The notes: generated by a model from the sequence alone, not told the origin. DNA of 64,000 nucleotides from Vulcanimicrobiota bacterium (GCA_019637395.1 JAHBVR010000011.1:124001-188000); one strand, 5' to 3'; shown: positions 8,059-16,624, counted from the first letter of the stretch. Program-made: numbers and translations.

Positions 8059-9162
8059 ATGTTGGACATCTCGGCGGCGTTGAACGACGCCTACAAACGG
8101 ACCAAATACTTGCTGTGGGAGCGCCGCAGCTTCGGACGCTGGTGGCGTTTCGCCCTGCTCAGCATGCTCACTGGCGGAGGCGGAGGCGGCGGTTTTAATT
8201 TCCGTCTGCCTCTGCAGTTGCTGCAGGCCAACAAGAAAGAAACGGCCATGCTGGGAATGGTGCTGGCCACCGGGGCGGTGGGGGACTTTGACACCGCCAT
8301 GCTCCCCTTCTTCATCGGCTTCGCCGTAGGAATTTTTGCCTTCGCCATTTTTTTCGTCTGGCTGAGCAACTGCGCTCAGTTTGTTCTGGTAGAAAGTATC
8401 GTTTACGATCGCCACGTGCTGGGCGAACCCTTCGGGCGTCTGAAGAGCAGCGGCACCGGTCTATTCCTCTGGACTTTCCTGGTGGGCCTGGCCTGTATGA
8501 TTCCCGCCGGCGGTGTAATCGCCGGTGGAATCGGAGTGGGCTACATGGCCGGCGGAGACTCTCCCGGCACCGTGCTCATGATCGGCCTCTCCACTCTGGC
8601 CTTGCTGGCGGTGTTGGGGCTGGGAATATGCACTCTGTTCGCCCTGACCACTCAGTTGGTGGTGCCCGTCGCCTATCGCCAGCGGCTCGGCATCAGTTCC
8701 GCCTGGTCGTTGGTCTGGCAAACTCTGCGCCAGCGCAAAGCCGACACCTGTCTCTTCCTGTTAGTGCTGGTCGGTGTAGCCATGGCCGGCGCCTTCGGCG
8801 TGATGATGGGAATCATGCTGGTGACCGGCCTGGTAGCCATGGTCAGCGGCATTGTCCTGGGCTTGCCGGCCTTTTTTCTCTACCAGCAGCAGATGGCCGT
8901 GCCGGCCGTGATTTGCGCGGTGCTCTTCGGAGTGGTCGTACTGGGCGCGCTGTTTGTCAGCAGCCTGGCCTTCCAGACGCCGCTGACGGTGCTCACGCGC
9001 TGCTTCGGGATGTATATCATGCAGCAAATGATGCCTGAATTCGGACTGCTGCCGCTGGGGGGTATCCCCGAACAGGCCCAGGCCGAGGAACCCATCCTCA
9101 GCCACGAGCCCCAACCGCTGGGCGCCGTGCCGCAGGATTCTTGGCAACGTCCCGAATTCTGA
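8059..9162 (+). CDS. Polytopic membrane protein, unknown function
   Basis: A 367-residue protein with an amphipathic N terminus (SAALNDAYKRTKYLLWERRSFGRWWRFALLS) leading into a glycine-rich loop (GGGGGGGFNFR) and about six hydrophobic segments, then a charged Pro/Gln-rich cytoplasmic tail. The start YKRTKYLLWERRSFGRWWRF followed by several long helices resembles membrane proteins of the DUF7544/glycerophosphodiesterase-membrane-domain type, but I cannot confirm the family. The ATG at 8059 was picked because the recognisable protein begins there. It is followed 34 bp later by a lipoprotein gene on the same strand. Possible roles include membrane organisation or transport. Confidence 0.7.
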   Translation: MLDISAALNDAYKRTKYLLWERRSFGRWWRFALLSMLTGGGGGGGFNFRLPLQLLQANKKETAMLGMVLATGAVGDFDTAMLPFFIGFAVGIFAFAIFFVWLSNCAQFVLVESIVYDRHVLGEPFGRLKSSGTGLFLWTFLVGLACMIPAGGVIAGGIGVGYMAGGDSPGTVLMIGLSTLALLAVLGLGICTLFALTTQLVVPVAYRQRLGISSAWSLVWQTLRQRKADTCLFLLVLVGVAMAGAFGVMMGIMLVTGLVAMVSGIVLGLPAFFLYQQQMAVPAVICAVLFGVVVLGALFVSSLAFQTPLTVLTRCFGMYIMQQMMPEFGLLPLGGIPEQAQAEEPILSHEPQPLGAVPQDSWQRPEF

Positions 9163-9196
9163 AGGAATTTCAAGTCCCGACCTTAATCTAAGTCCC

Positions 9197-9862
9197 ATGA
9201 AAAAGTCACTCGCTCCGGCCTTGCTGCTGCTTTTATGGGGATGCGCTCCCCCAGAAGGAACGCCCAACACGACCAGCACAGTGGCCATAAGCCACGCCAC
9301 CAGCACGGTCACCCCCAGCGCCACTCCCACCGCCGTGGCCGCCTCGGGCGCAACCGCCAAACTGCCCGAGCCGGACCTGCCCGAGAAGCTGCTCAAGAAT
9401 TACCAACCGGCACCACTGGAACCCAAGCTGAAAGAGAGCGAGACCTGGTGGGCCGACTCGGGAATTCAAGACAATCGGCTCGGATATTACACCAGCAACG
9501 ACAGCGTGGCCCAAATCGAAGCCCAGTTGGTGCCGGTTTTCACGGCCGGCGGCAACAAGCCTTATTTAGAGGGCATCGGGCCGGTCTTCGACTACGATGG
9601 CAATCGGGTCTGCATCATGAAACGCTCGGCCGGCGGCGAGCAACTCTTCGTAATCGCGCCTCTGGGAACGGCCAGGCAAGTGCCCAAGAGCCTGCGGGCA
9701 CTGAAACTGCCGCCCATCCCGGCGGAAGAACTGGCCAATAAGACAACTCTGGTGGTGCTGGCCACCGGCGAAGGTCTGGGCGAGCACATCGATCATATGC
9801 TGGGGCAGGCTGGCCTGGTCATTACACCCACCCCGGCGCCTGCGGAAACGCCCGACGGATAA
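9197..9862 (+). CDS. Lipoprotein of unknown function
   Basis: A 221-residue protein with a short type II signal peptide (MKKSLAPALLLLLWGC; lipobox LLWGC, lipidated Cys16). A Thr/Ser/Ala/Pro-rich spacer (about 20-55) is followed by a compact domain (about 70-205) with ETWWADSGIQDNRLGYY and GNRVCIMKRSAGGEQLFVIAP, ending in a Pro-rich tail. No known family is evident. It probably sits in the cell envelope and follows the polytopic membrane protein on the same strand. Confidence 0.7.
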   Translation: MKKSLAPALLLLLWGCAPPEGTPNTTSTVAISHATSTVTPSATPTAVAASGATAKLPEPDLPEKLLKNYQPAPLEPKLKESETWWADSGIQDNRLGYYTSNDSVAQIEAQLVPVFTAGGNKPYLEGIGPVFDYDGNRVCIMKRSAGGEQLFVIAPLGTARQVPKSLRALKLPPIPAEELANKTTLVVLATGEGLGEHIDHMLGQAGLVITPTPAPAETPDG

Positions 9863-9930
9863 ATGGCCGTGTGCTGATTCGGCAACATTCCATTCATCCG
9901 AAACGTAGATGCAGGGCATAGCATAGGGTC

Positions 9931-10572
9931 ATGAAGATCCAGACCGCGCCCCAGCCCCGCACCCTTAAATCCCTGCCCAAGAAGATGCCACCACAGGCTC
10001 CCAAACCCCCGAACGACCCCCATAAAAACATGCAGGACATCTGCTTTGGCGGCGCCCTGGGCACGGCCGCCTATGTGGGAGGGACCGCTTTCCCCTCCAC
10101 CTACCTTCACGAACTGGGCCACAAAATGGCCGTGCACGCCCTCTATTCAGGCGCCACCGCCGATATCACCGTCACTCCCTTCAAAGGTGGCGTAACCCGC
10201 TGGTCCGCCCAGGGACTCTCTCCCCTGGGCGAACATCTGGGCGCGGCCGGTAGCCGCTCGGTGGTGGCCATGGCCGGAACTGCCATGGACGCTCTCAGCA
10301 GCTGCGCTCTCTTCGCCGCCGGCTACAAGATGCGCCAGAAGCACCCGCTGGCGGCCAACGCCATGATGGGCTACGGCGTCATGAATATGGCCAATTCCAC
10401 TCTCTACGCCGCCAGCGGCATCGGCAAAGGCGCGGCCACCGCCAAGGCGGGCCACGACTTCGTCACCCTGCAGACCCAGCTAGGCGTTCCCTGCTGGGTG
10501 AGCACGGCCGTGGTGGCCAGCCTGATTCCGCTGACCTACCTGGCGATGCGCGCCTTAGAGAAGTCCGAGTAG
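9931..10572 (+). CDS. M50-like membrane metalloprotease (HELGH)
   Basis: A 213-residue protein with a Pro-rich N-terminal tail (about 1-32), then several hydrophobic segments. An HELGH sequence at 60-64 (STYLHELGHKMAVHALY) inside the first segment fits the HExxH zinc site of intramembrane M50/S2P-type proteases. A third zinc ligand is usually an Asp in a later membrane segment; D275 has no equivalent in this short protein, but D119 in GTAMDALSS is a candidate. There is no PDZ or CBS domain, so it is smaller than RseP or SpoIVFB. Substrate unknown. Its 3' end overlaps the convergent VOC gene by 18 bp. Confidence 0.65.
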   Translation: MKIQTAPQPRTLKSLPKKMPPQAPKPPNDPHKNMQDICFGGALGTAAYVGGTAFPSTYLHELGHKMAVHALYSGATADITVTPFKGGVTRWSAQGLSPLGEHLGAAGSRSVVAMAGTAMDALSSCALFAAGYKMRQKHPLAANAMMGYGVMNMANSTLYAASGIGKGAATAKAGHDFVTLQTQLGVPCWVSTAVVASLIPLTYLAMRALEKSE

Positions 10573-11601
10573 TTCATCCAGGATAGGTCCGGCCGCCTCG
10601 GCCATCACGTCCCTTTGCATGCGAAAACGGTCGCCAAAGAAGAGTTCGCCGATTTCCTGGTCCAGGTAGTGCCGGGCCAGGCCCAGCAGGGCGGTATGTT
10701 CATCGCAATCCATCTCCAGCACCACCAGACCGTCATCCAGACTGGCCCCCACCCCGGTTCTGCGGCCGCTCAGCCGTTCTAAATAGAGCAAGCTCAAGCG
10801 GCCCTCACGAGGTTGATGGGGAGTGGCCACACAAATGGCGCAGCGCTGCCGTTCCTCGACGGTCAGGTGGCTCCACCAAGGGAACACGGCGGCGTGCAAG
10901 TCCTCCAACTCCATGCGGGCTCCCTGTTCCAGAGCGGCGGTGAAATCGACCATGGGAGCGCCGCGCATGCACTCGGCCGCCCGAGCGTGCACCTCGGCTT
11001 TGAAAAGGTGGTAGGAAGGGGGCCGCAGAGTCAACTGTTGGCGTTGACCTCGATGGCGAAAGATCACGGAATCGGCTACCTGGAGCAGCACCGGGCGCCC
11101 GGGATTCTCGAGCCATTGCTGCAGACGCTGCTGGTAAAGTTGATGAAAGCTTTGATTCTGCTCGCGGGCCGGCCCCTCTTTCGGCTCAAAGACCGCGCCC
11201 GGCAGCGGTTCCGAGACCTCGATCAAATTCTCATCAGGGTCATAAAAATAAAGCGAGCGAATTTCGCCCTGAGCTCCCGTGCGCACCACCGGACCGGTGA
11301 TCACGGCTACCCCGTGATCGAGCAGGCGTTGCTGCATGTGGCTGAGCGGAACGGTCAGCAGGAAACACAGGTCGGCCGAGCCCGGGGTGGCCTGGCGCAC
11401 GTTGGCGTCGACGGGACGTTGCGCTTGGTGCAGATTAATTTTCTGAGTGCCGAAATGCAGCGCCTGGCGGCCTTCTCCGAAGGTGCGCAACTGCATGCCC
11501 AGCACCTGCGTGTAGAACCGCACGGTAGCGCCCACATCACGGACGGTCAGAACCAGATGGTCTAAATTGGCGATGAACAAGGCCCGGTGCTTCGCGCTCA
11601 T
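10555..11601 (-). CDS. VOC-superfamily domain fused to an unknown C-terminal domain
   Basis: The N-terminal part (about 10-130) is a vicinal-oxygen-chelate fold of the glyoxalase/dioxygenase type: NLDHLVLTVRDVGATVRFY with metal-ligand candidate H15, then QALHFGTQKINLHQ and a closing SLYFYDPDENLIEVSE with a Glu ligand near 129. About 200 further residues match nothing I recognise. They have a helical, Arg/Glu-rich start (FHQLYQQRLQQWLENP) and a second part with CDEHTALLGLARHYLD. The total length (348) is over twice a single VOC domain. It may be an isomerase, a dioxygenase, or a resistance or sequestration protein. It lies 73 bp downstream of a 53-residue membrane protein gene on the same strand. 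Confidence 0.7.
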   Translation of the reverse strand: MSAKHRALFIANLDHLVLTVRDVGATVRFYTQVLGMQLRTFGEGRQALHFGTQKINLHQAQRPVDANVRQATPGSADLCFLLTVPLSHMQQRLLDHGVAVITGPVVRTGAQGEIRSLYFYDPDENLIEVSEPLPGAVFEPKEGPAREQNQSFHQLYQQRLQQWLENPGRPVLLQVADSVIFRHRGQRQQLTLRPPSYHLFKAEVHARAAECMRGAPMVDFTAALEQGARMELEDLHAAVFPWWSHLTVEERQRCAICVATPHQPREGRLSLLYLERLSGRRTGVGASLDDGLVVLEMDCDEHTALLGLARHYLDQEIGELFFGDRFRMQRDVMAEAAGPILDELLGLL

Positions 11602-11674
11602 TCCAATGCCCGCCTTTATCAGGCCACTTTCGGGAGCGATGCCCGCGCGAGTTATCCAAAAGAACCGAAAGATT

Positions 11675-11836
11675 TCAGGAAACCGGCAAAACGCTGGCCA
11701 GAAATAGAAACAATCCGACGATCGGCATGATCAGCCACGAGGCGAGGAAATCCAGCAGGTACAGGCAAGCAAAGACAATCCTGAATAAGGACAGTTTGGG
11801 AGCCTCTTGCGGCAATTCGCTAATGCCAATCTCCAC
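11675..11836 (-). CDS. 53-residue two-helix membrane protein
   Basis: A GTG at 11836 opens 53 codons ending in TGA. After a short acidic head (EIGISELPQEAPK) the product is almost wholly hydrophobic: a segment LFRIVFACLYLLDFLASWL, then IMPIVGLFLFLASVLPV. This is the pattern of a small membrane protein with one kinked or two short helices. It starts 26 bp after the methyltransferase stop on the same strand, and nothing else fills this gap. The ribosome site is weak. It could modulate the neighbouring glycosyltransferase or methyltransferase at the membrane. Confidence 0.5.
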   Translation of the reverse strand: MEIGISELPQEAPKLSLFRIVFACLYLLDFLASWLIMPIVGLFLFLASVLPVS

Positions 11837-11862
11837 AAGTCAAGGATACCTATAACCCGACC

Positions 11863-12588
11863 CTATTCGCAAGTCCGTCCCGATGGACAACTTGCAGGCC
11901 AGCCCTTCTGCCAGATGCACAGCACCGACTTACCGAAGTGGTAGCCCAGCAACGGGTCGAGGCGGCGCGAGATGGGTACGACCACCTTATCCCAGAAGGC
12001 GACCTGGCGAGGGGTGGGCATGCTCTGGCGCAGCATGCGCGAATTGGCCAGCGAGAGAAAAAAGCCCAGGCTGTCCAGATATCGCGACCGCACCAATCGA
12101 GAACCGGGCGGGCCGCAGGCCTCCAGGGCCGTGCGGCTGTAACGGCGGAAGTGCCCGATGGCCTGATCGAACGGGGAATAGAGAAACTGGTGGGCGGGCG
12201 AGAGCACAATTAAATGGCCTCCCGGCCGCAGCCGGCGTAACGCCGACTCCAGCTCGGCCCGATCATGCTCAATATGCTCGAGCACATCGATGTACAGGAT
12301 CGAATCAAAGCTGGCGTCCGCCATCGGCTCCAGGGTCGAGCATTGCACCTCCACGAAAGAGGGCAAGCGTCCGGGCTCGATGTGTTCGCACAGCTCCGGG
12401 TCCGGCTCCAGGCACACCCAGCGTTGGTGACGAGCCCCATCGCTCAACAAAACCCGTGTCGTCCCGGCCAATCCGGCGCCCACCTCGACCACTTCAGACC
12501 CCAAAAAGGGCTTGATCTGGGTGCAAAAATAGCTCTTCCAGTTGCGCGCCTGAGCAAAAAGCTCCAGCTCGCTGCCCACATATTTCAT
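11863..12588 (-). CDS. Class I SAM-dependent methyltransferase
   Basis: A 241-residue Rossmann-fold methyltransferase. Motif I is VVEVGAGLAGTTRVL (about 33-47), the acidic end of beta-2 is CLEPDPEL, and motif IV/post-IV is FDSILYIDVLEHIEHD followed by LRPGGHLIVLSP. The later FGYH-like tail (DPLLGYHFGKSVLCIWQKG) is typical of sugar- or lipid-linked methyltransferases near glycosyltransferases. Its start overlaps the upstream glycosyltransferase stop by 4 bp (ATGA), so both products are made from one message and probably act in the same pathway. Substrate unknown; a polyprenyl-linked sugar or glycolipid is a reasonable guess. Confidence 0.82.
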   Translation of the reverse strand: MKYVGSELELFAQARNWKSYFCTQIKPFLGSEVVEVGAGLAGTTRVLLSDGARHQRWVCLEPDPELCEHIEPGRLPSFVEVQCSTLEPMADASFDSILYIDVLEHIEHDRAELESALRRLRPGGHLIVLSPAHQFLYSPFDQAIGHFRRYSRTALEACGPPGSRLVRSRYLDSLGFFLSLANSRMLRQSMPTPRQVAFWDKVVVPISRRLDPLLGYHFGKSVLCIWQKGWPASCPSGRTCE

Positions 12589-13544
12589 GCGGCCGGCTCC
12601 TTCCAGACCAGCACATCCGCCAGGTAATGCTGAAAATCACGCGCGGGCACGAAGCTCTGGTGCGTGCGGCTGCCCAACACGAAGAATACAAAGAAAAAGG
12701 AAGTGATGATCAACTGGGTCAGCAAAATCAGGGTTAAACCAAAAGCCGAGGTGGCCCAACCCGGGATGGCCAGGGTGGTAAAAAACTTGACTCCGACCAC
12801 CGTCATCATCAAGCTCAGGACCATCGCGATAAATACCTGCGAAACCAGCAACAGCCTCACTCCTACCCGGTCGGAATGAACCGAGACGGCGCTCAGCCCG
12901 TGCGTCACCAGCGCGGTCGTATTCATGCTGGAAGCCCCATCCAGGCGCTTGCCGCGCTGCGTGGGAATGTGAATATAGGGCACGCCGGTGCGCTGGATGC
13001 CGGCCGCGTAGTGGGTCCAAATCTCGGGCAGAGCGGCTATCTTTCTCAGCAGGGCCCCCGGAACCACGCTAAAGTTGCCCATACGAATGGAGTTTCCGGT
13101 CAGCATCCCGTAGAGGTTGCGATAGAAGAAATAGCCCAACCGGAAGAGCAAAGACTCGGAACGCCGGGTGCGCTGCGCGAAGACGAGCACGTCCGAGCCG
13201 TGCTCGCGGGCCGCCTGAAGCAGGCGGGCGGCATCTTCGGGACGGTCTTCCCCGTCGGCATCCATGACCAGCACCGTCCCTGGTTCTTCCCCGGCTAAAA
13301 AGGTCAACCCCATGGCGATGGCCCGTTGATGCCCCAAATTGCGCGTCAGGGTGAGCACGCGAATGCGCTGAAAGCGCGCCGAATCCACAGGCTCGGGCGG
13401 AGCGCCGAAAGGATTGTCGTTGACAATCAAGAGCTCCAACGGACCGAATTCCTCCGGGAGCGCCGCCCCCAGAGCGGGAAGCAAAGCGGCCAGCGACTTC
13501 CAGTCGTTATAGCAGGGCGTGACGACCGTGGTGGCGGCTTGCAA
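12585..13544 (-). CDS. GT2 glycosyltransferase (DPM1/GtrB-like), membrane anchored
   Basis: A 319-residue family 2 glycosyltransferase. The GT-A domain (1-225) has TVVTPCYNDWKSL, LLIVNDN, TLTRNLGHQRAIAMGL and the metal-binding DADGEDRPED at 95-104. Two hydrophobic segments (about 226-252 and 262-292) follow, as in GtrB and dolichyl-phosphate glycosyltransferases, which load a sugar onto a polyprenyl phosphate at the inner membrane. It starts 4 bp after the end of the extended SDR gene (stop at 13549) and overlaps the methyltransferase by 4 bp, forming an SDR-GT2-methyltransferase operon. Confidence 0.85.
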   Translation of the reverse strand: MQAATTVVTPCYNDWKSLAALLPALGAALPEEFGPLELLIVNDNPFGAPPEPVDSARFQRIRVLTLTRNLGHQRAIAMGLTFLAGEEPGTVLVMDADGEDRPEDAARLLQAAREHGSDVLVFAQRTRRSESLLFRLGYFFYRNLYGMLTGNSIRMGNFSVVPGALLRKIAALPEIWTHYAAGIQRTGVPYIHIPTQRGKRLDGASSMNTTALVTHGLSAVSVHSDRVGVRLLLVSQVFIAMVLSLMMTVVGVKFFTTLAIPGWATSAFGLTLILLTQLIITSFFFVFFVLGSRTHQSFVPARDFQHYLADVLVWKEPAA

Positions 13545-13548
13545 AAGT

Positions 13549-14595
13549 CTATCCCACCGGGACCGGGTGGCGCTTCACATATTCCACCAAACGCGGCAAC
13601 ACGCGGCGGATATCCGGGCAGGCGATTCCTGAGCCCTGCAGGGCGGCGCTGGTGTTATCGGCCAGATAGTGGGTGGGATGCACGAAATAATCCACCATGG
13701 CCGGAGTAAAGCCGGACCAGTTGGAGAGCGGCTTGAAGTGGCGCAAACTGGCCTTGGCCAGACTGAGCGGCACCTGCAGCGGAAAAACGCGGCGTTTGCA
13801 GGTCCGGCCCAGTTCGCTGACCATCTCCTCGACCGTCAACGGATTGGGATCGGAGAGATGATAAACGGTACCCGGCTTGCTGGCGTTCATGCTCAGGTAA
13901 GTGAGCGCGTCCAGCACGAAGTCCTGGGTGACCAGATTGATGCGCGCCACCGAAGGATCGCCGATACGCGGCAGAATCGAGAGAAAAGGAAAGCGCAGCA
14001 ACCAGCGGATGACCGGATAAGGCCCATCATATTTGAGAGTGGCGCCGCTACGGGAATCTCCCACCACCACCGAGGGTCTGTAGATGACCCAGGGCAACTG
14101 CGACTTCTGCACCTCCACCTCGGCCAGAAACTTGGTTTCCTCATAGTAGTTGTTGAAGCGCTGTCCTTTGTCCAGATCGCTCTCGCGATAAGGACCCGCA
14201 TAGCGGCCGCTTACGTAGCAGGTACTGACATAGTGCAATTTTTCCAGGCCCGACAGGCGCTCGGCGTAGCGCAAGATGTTCTGAGTGCCATCCACGTTGA
14301 TGCGCAGGCCCAGTGTGCGATCCAAGTTCAGGTCGTACAAGGCCGCGAAGTGAAAAATCTGGCTGCAGGCCAACTCTTGCTCCAGTCCCAGACCGGGGCG
14401 GGTGATGTCGCCACCGATCAGCTCGACGCGGGCGGCCAGAGCCGGATCAAAGCTGTCGAGGCGTTGTTGGGCGGTCTGCAGGAAGAGCGGCTCGACCAGC
14501 GCCAACACCTTGCTCTCAGGACGCTGCAGCAGAATGCGCGGCAACAAGTTGCTGGCCAAAAATCCAGGAAAACCAGTGACAAGAAGGCTACTCAT
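13549..14595 (-). CDS. Extended SDR, fatty-acyl reductase-like NAD(P) domain
   Basis: A 348-residue NAD(P)-dependent extended SDR, close in type to the male-sterility/fatty acyl-CoA reductase NAD-binding domain. The nucleotide motif is VTGFPGFLASN (6-16), GDITRP gives the acidic loop, and the active site is Y151-x-x-x-K155 in NNYYEETK, after YVSTCYVSGR. The ATG at 14595 has GAAGG about 8 nt upstream; the frame is open 26 codons further but without a ribosome site. It diverges from a longer paralogous reductase whose ATG lies only 52 bp away. Possible substrates are fatty acyl groups, polyketide-like acyl chains or sterol/sugar-type alcohols. Confidence 0.82.
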   Translation of the reverse strand: MSSLLVTGFPGFLASNLLPRILLQRPESKVLALVEPLFLQTAQQRLDSFDPALAARVELIGGDITRPGLGLEQELACSQIFHFAALYDLNLDRTLGLRINVDGTQNILRYAERLSGLEKLHYVSTCYVSGRYAGPYRESDLDKGQRFNNYYEETKFLAEVEVQKSQLPWVIYRPSVVVGDSRSGATLKYDGPYPVIRWLLRFPFLSILPRIGDPSVARINLVTQDFVLDALTYLSMNASKPGTVYHLSDPNPLTVEEMVSELGRTCKRRVFPLQVPLSLAKASLRHFKPLSNWSGFTPAMVDYFVHPTHYLADNTSAALQGSGIACPDIRRVLPRLVEYVKRHPVPVG

Positions 14596-14647
14596 GGGCG
14601 CACCTTCTCGCCCAGGTGAAGTACCCCTGGCAGGCGAACTCCCGCCT

Positions 14648-16468
14648 ATGAGCGCACCGGAAAACAGCCCCAATCTCTATATTGAAAAGGTCAGCCTGAC
14701 TACCGACGAGGTTCTGCCGGGAGAGGTGGCCCCGGAAGAATTGCTGGTCACCCATTACCGTGATTACCACGTGGTGGACACCTATGCCCGCTCGCTGATG
14801 AGCTGGCTGGTGCGCAGCACCGGCGATGAGGAGAAGGCGCGCGGTATCATGCGCAAGGTCCGGGAATTCGGACGTTCCACCTCCAACGTGCTGGCCAAGG
14901 CCCTGGGCAAGGACCCGGACGCTCTTTCCAAGACTCTTTTTGGCTTGAAGAAGCGCGATTACTACTTCCGTTTTAAAAAACACCTCTATTCCGCTGAGGA
15001 AATCGCCAGCCGCGTTCAGCAGCTAAAAAAGGAAGCGGTGGCCCAGGCCAGGGGCAAGAAGATGCGCGTCTTTCTGACCGGTGGCACGGGCTTCGTAGGC
15101 AAGGAGATTATGTACCAGGCGGCGGCCATCCCTGAAATCGAGCAGATGGTCGTGCTCATCCGCCCCAAAACCGTGCGCCACCGCCTCACCGGCGAGGTCA
15201 TCTCCCATCAAACGGTGGAAGAGCGCGGCGCCGAGCTGCTCAAGGAGCTGTGGTTGGAAGGCAATCCGAAGTACCGTTTTATCGACGGTGACATCGAGAA
15301 ACCGCAGATGGGCATCGCTGCCGAAACCCTCGACGAAATGTCGCGTTCCATTACCCACGTGATCCACTGCGCCGCCAGCGTGGCCTTTGATGACCCCTAC
15401 CCCGATTCATTCTCCGCCAACGTCACCGGTAGCTGCAACGCCCTGCAGTTTTCCTTGAATCTGCAACAGGCTGAAAGAAGCCCGTTCGTGGCCCACGTCT
15501 CGGTGGAAACTTCCTACATTCACGGCAAGCAGGTGCGCCAACAGGCCCGCGAAGACGAGGTCGTCTTTCCGCGCAACTTCTACAACAACTACTACGAGCT
15601 GACCAAGGCCATGGCGTCCCTGGAAACCGAGCGTTTTATGTTGGAGCACGGACTCAGAGTCGTTCAACTGTGCCCGGCTATCGTCATCGGCGACGCCCGC
15701 ACCGGCAACAACCGCGGCGATCAGAAAGTGGTCAACGCCCCGGTCAACAGCTGGGGCCGGGCCCGCAAGTTTCTCAAGGAAAGCCAGGGCGACTGGGTGC
15801 GCCGCTCTCAGGCCGAGGTGCTCTTCGCCATGGCCAAGATCTTCCCGGGCGACCCGTCGGCCGAACTGAATCTGATTCCGGTGGATTGGGTGGCGCGCGG
15901 CATCGTCAACGCCACCCTGCATCCCGAATGCATCGGCGAACGCATCCACCTGGCCACCGATAACCGCATCACCGCTGAGCGCATGATGAAAGTCATCCGC
16001 CGCGAGTTGCGCGTCAGCGTACGTCTCAGCGAACCCAACCTCAACCGCAAGCTGCACGCGCCGCTGATGACCACGGTGCTGACCGGGCTCAAACAGAAGA
16101 AGGTGGCCCACGCCCTGGGCAAACTGGGCAGCATCTTCAGCGGCTACAGCGAGTGGGGCCAGCCCGTGCACCAGGTGGGCAACGATGTCGATCTGCTGCA
16201 TTTACCCCTACCCCGCCCCAACACCGAGCACGCTTTCTGCATGCTGTGCCGCCACAACAAGCACGTGCAGGACTTCGGCACCATCAAAGACCCGCTCGAA
16301 CTGTCGCGACGCGAGAAACTCTGGCTGGAGTTTATCGAGGAAATCGAGGCGGAAACCGGCCAGCCCGCCGCCCTGATGCACTCCAAAGAGTTCTTCCGCC
16401 GTTTCACCGAAGCATTCGACCGCGACAGCTTCACCCGCCTCAAGCCAGCCGCCTTACCCGCCGGCTAG
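14648..16468 (+). CDS. Fatty acyl-CoA/ACP reductase-like protein with N-terminal helical domain
   Basis: A 606-residue protein. Residues 1-137 form a charged helical region. An SDR domain follows with LTGGTGFVGKEI (143-154) and the active-site pair Y316/K320 in NNYYELTKAMA, preceded by VSVETSYIHG. A C-terminal region (about 500-600) carries CMLCRHNKHVQD and acidic helices, resembling the FAR_C-type extension. This layout is that of bacterial FAR proteins that reduce fatty acyl-CoA/ACP to aldehyde or alcohol with NADPH. I chose the ATG at 14648; another ATG at 14594 has AAGG at good spacing and would give 18 more residues. It heads a plus-strand run of esterase, WS/DGAT and aldehyde dehydrogenase genes, which supports a wax-ester or neutral-lipid role. 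Confidence 0.8.
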   Translation: MSAPENSPNLYIEKVSLTTDEVLPGEVAPEELLVTHYRDYHVVDTYARSLMSWLVRSTGDEEKARGIMRKVREFGRSTSNVLAKALGKDPDALSKTLFGLKKRDYYFRFKKHLYSAEEIASRVQQLKKEAVAQARGKKMRVFLTGGTGFVGKEIMYQAAAIPEIEQMVVLIRPKTVRHRLTGEVISHQTVEERGAELLKELWLEGNPKYRFIDGDIEKPQMGIAAETLDEMSRSITHVIHCAASVAFDDPYPDSFSANVTGSCNALQFSLNLQQAERSPFVAHVSVETSYIHGKQVRQQAREDEVVFPRNFYNNYYELTKAMASLETERFMLEHGLRVVQLCPAIVIGDARTGNNRGDQKVVNAPVNSWGRARKFLKESQGDWVRRSQAEVLFAMAKIFPGDPSAELNLIPVDWVARGIVNATLHPECIGERIHLATDNRITAERMMKVIRRELRVSVRLSEPNLNRKLHAPLMTTVLTGLKQKKVAHALGKLGSIFSGYSEWGQPVHQVGNDVDLLHLPLPRPNTEHAFCMLCRHNKHVQDFGTIKDPLELSRREKLWLEFIEEIEAETGQPAALMHSKEFFRRFTEAFDRDSFTRLKPAALPAG

Positions 16469-16470
16469 GT

Positions 16471-16551
16471 GCCGCGGGACTTGCCAGGCAGCGGTAATTT
16501 TTACCGCCGGGCCGACAAGTCGAGGCCAGCCGCCGGGGAACTTGCCAGACA
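16471..16551. repeat. Degenerate direct repeat in the FAR-esterase intergenic region
   Basis: The 20-mers at 16471-16490 and 16532-16551 are alike and share ACTTGCCAG exactly (16479-16487, 16540-16548). They lie 61 bp apart in the 156-bp gap and could mark an old duplication or paired protein sites. Confidence 0.35.
16491..16507 (+). terminator. Perfect hairpin after the FAR gene
   Basis: GCGGTAA TTT TTACCGC gives a 7-bp stem with a 3-nt loop, 22 bp after the FAR stop. No T-run follows, so it may be an attenuator, an mRNA-end stabiliser or a weak terminator. The esterase gene starts 117 bp later. Confidence 0.4.
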
Positions 16552-16624
16552 AGTGGAGGGCCTGCCGCCATAGAATGAAATTCAAGACAAGGAACCCCTT
16601 GCCGCTTCCCGAAAAAGCCCACCA

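Noticed and set aside
16471-16551. Start of a CRISPR-like array or integron attC site in the FAR-esterase gap
   Set aside because: Only two degenerate copies 61 bp apart, with no further units, no cas or integrase gene nearby.
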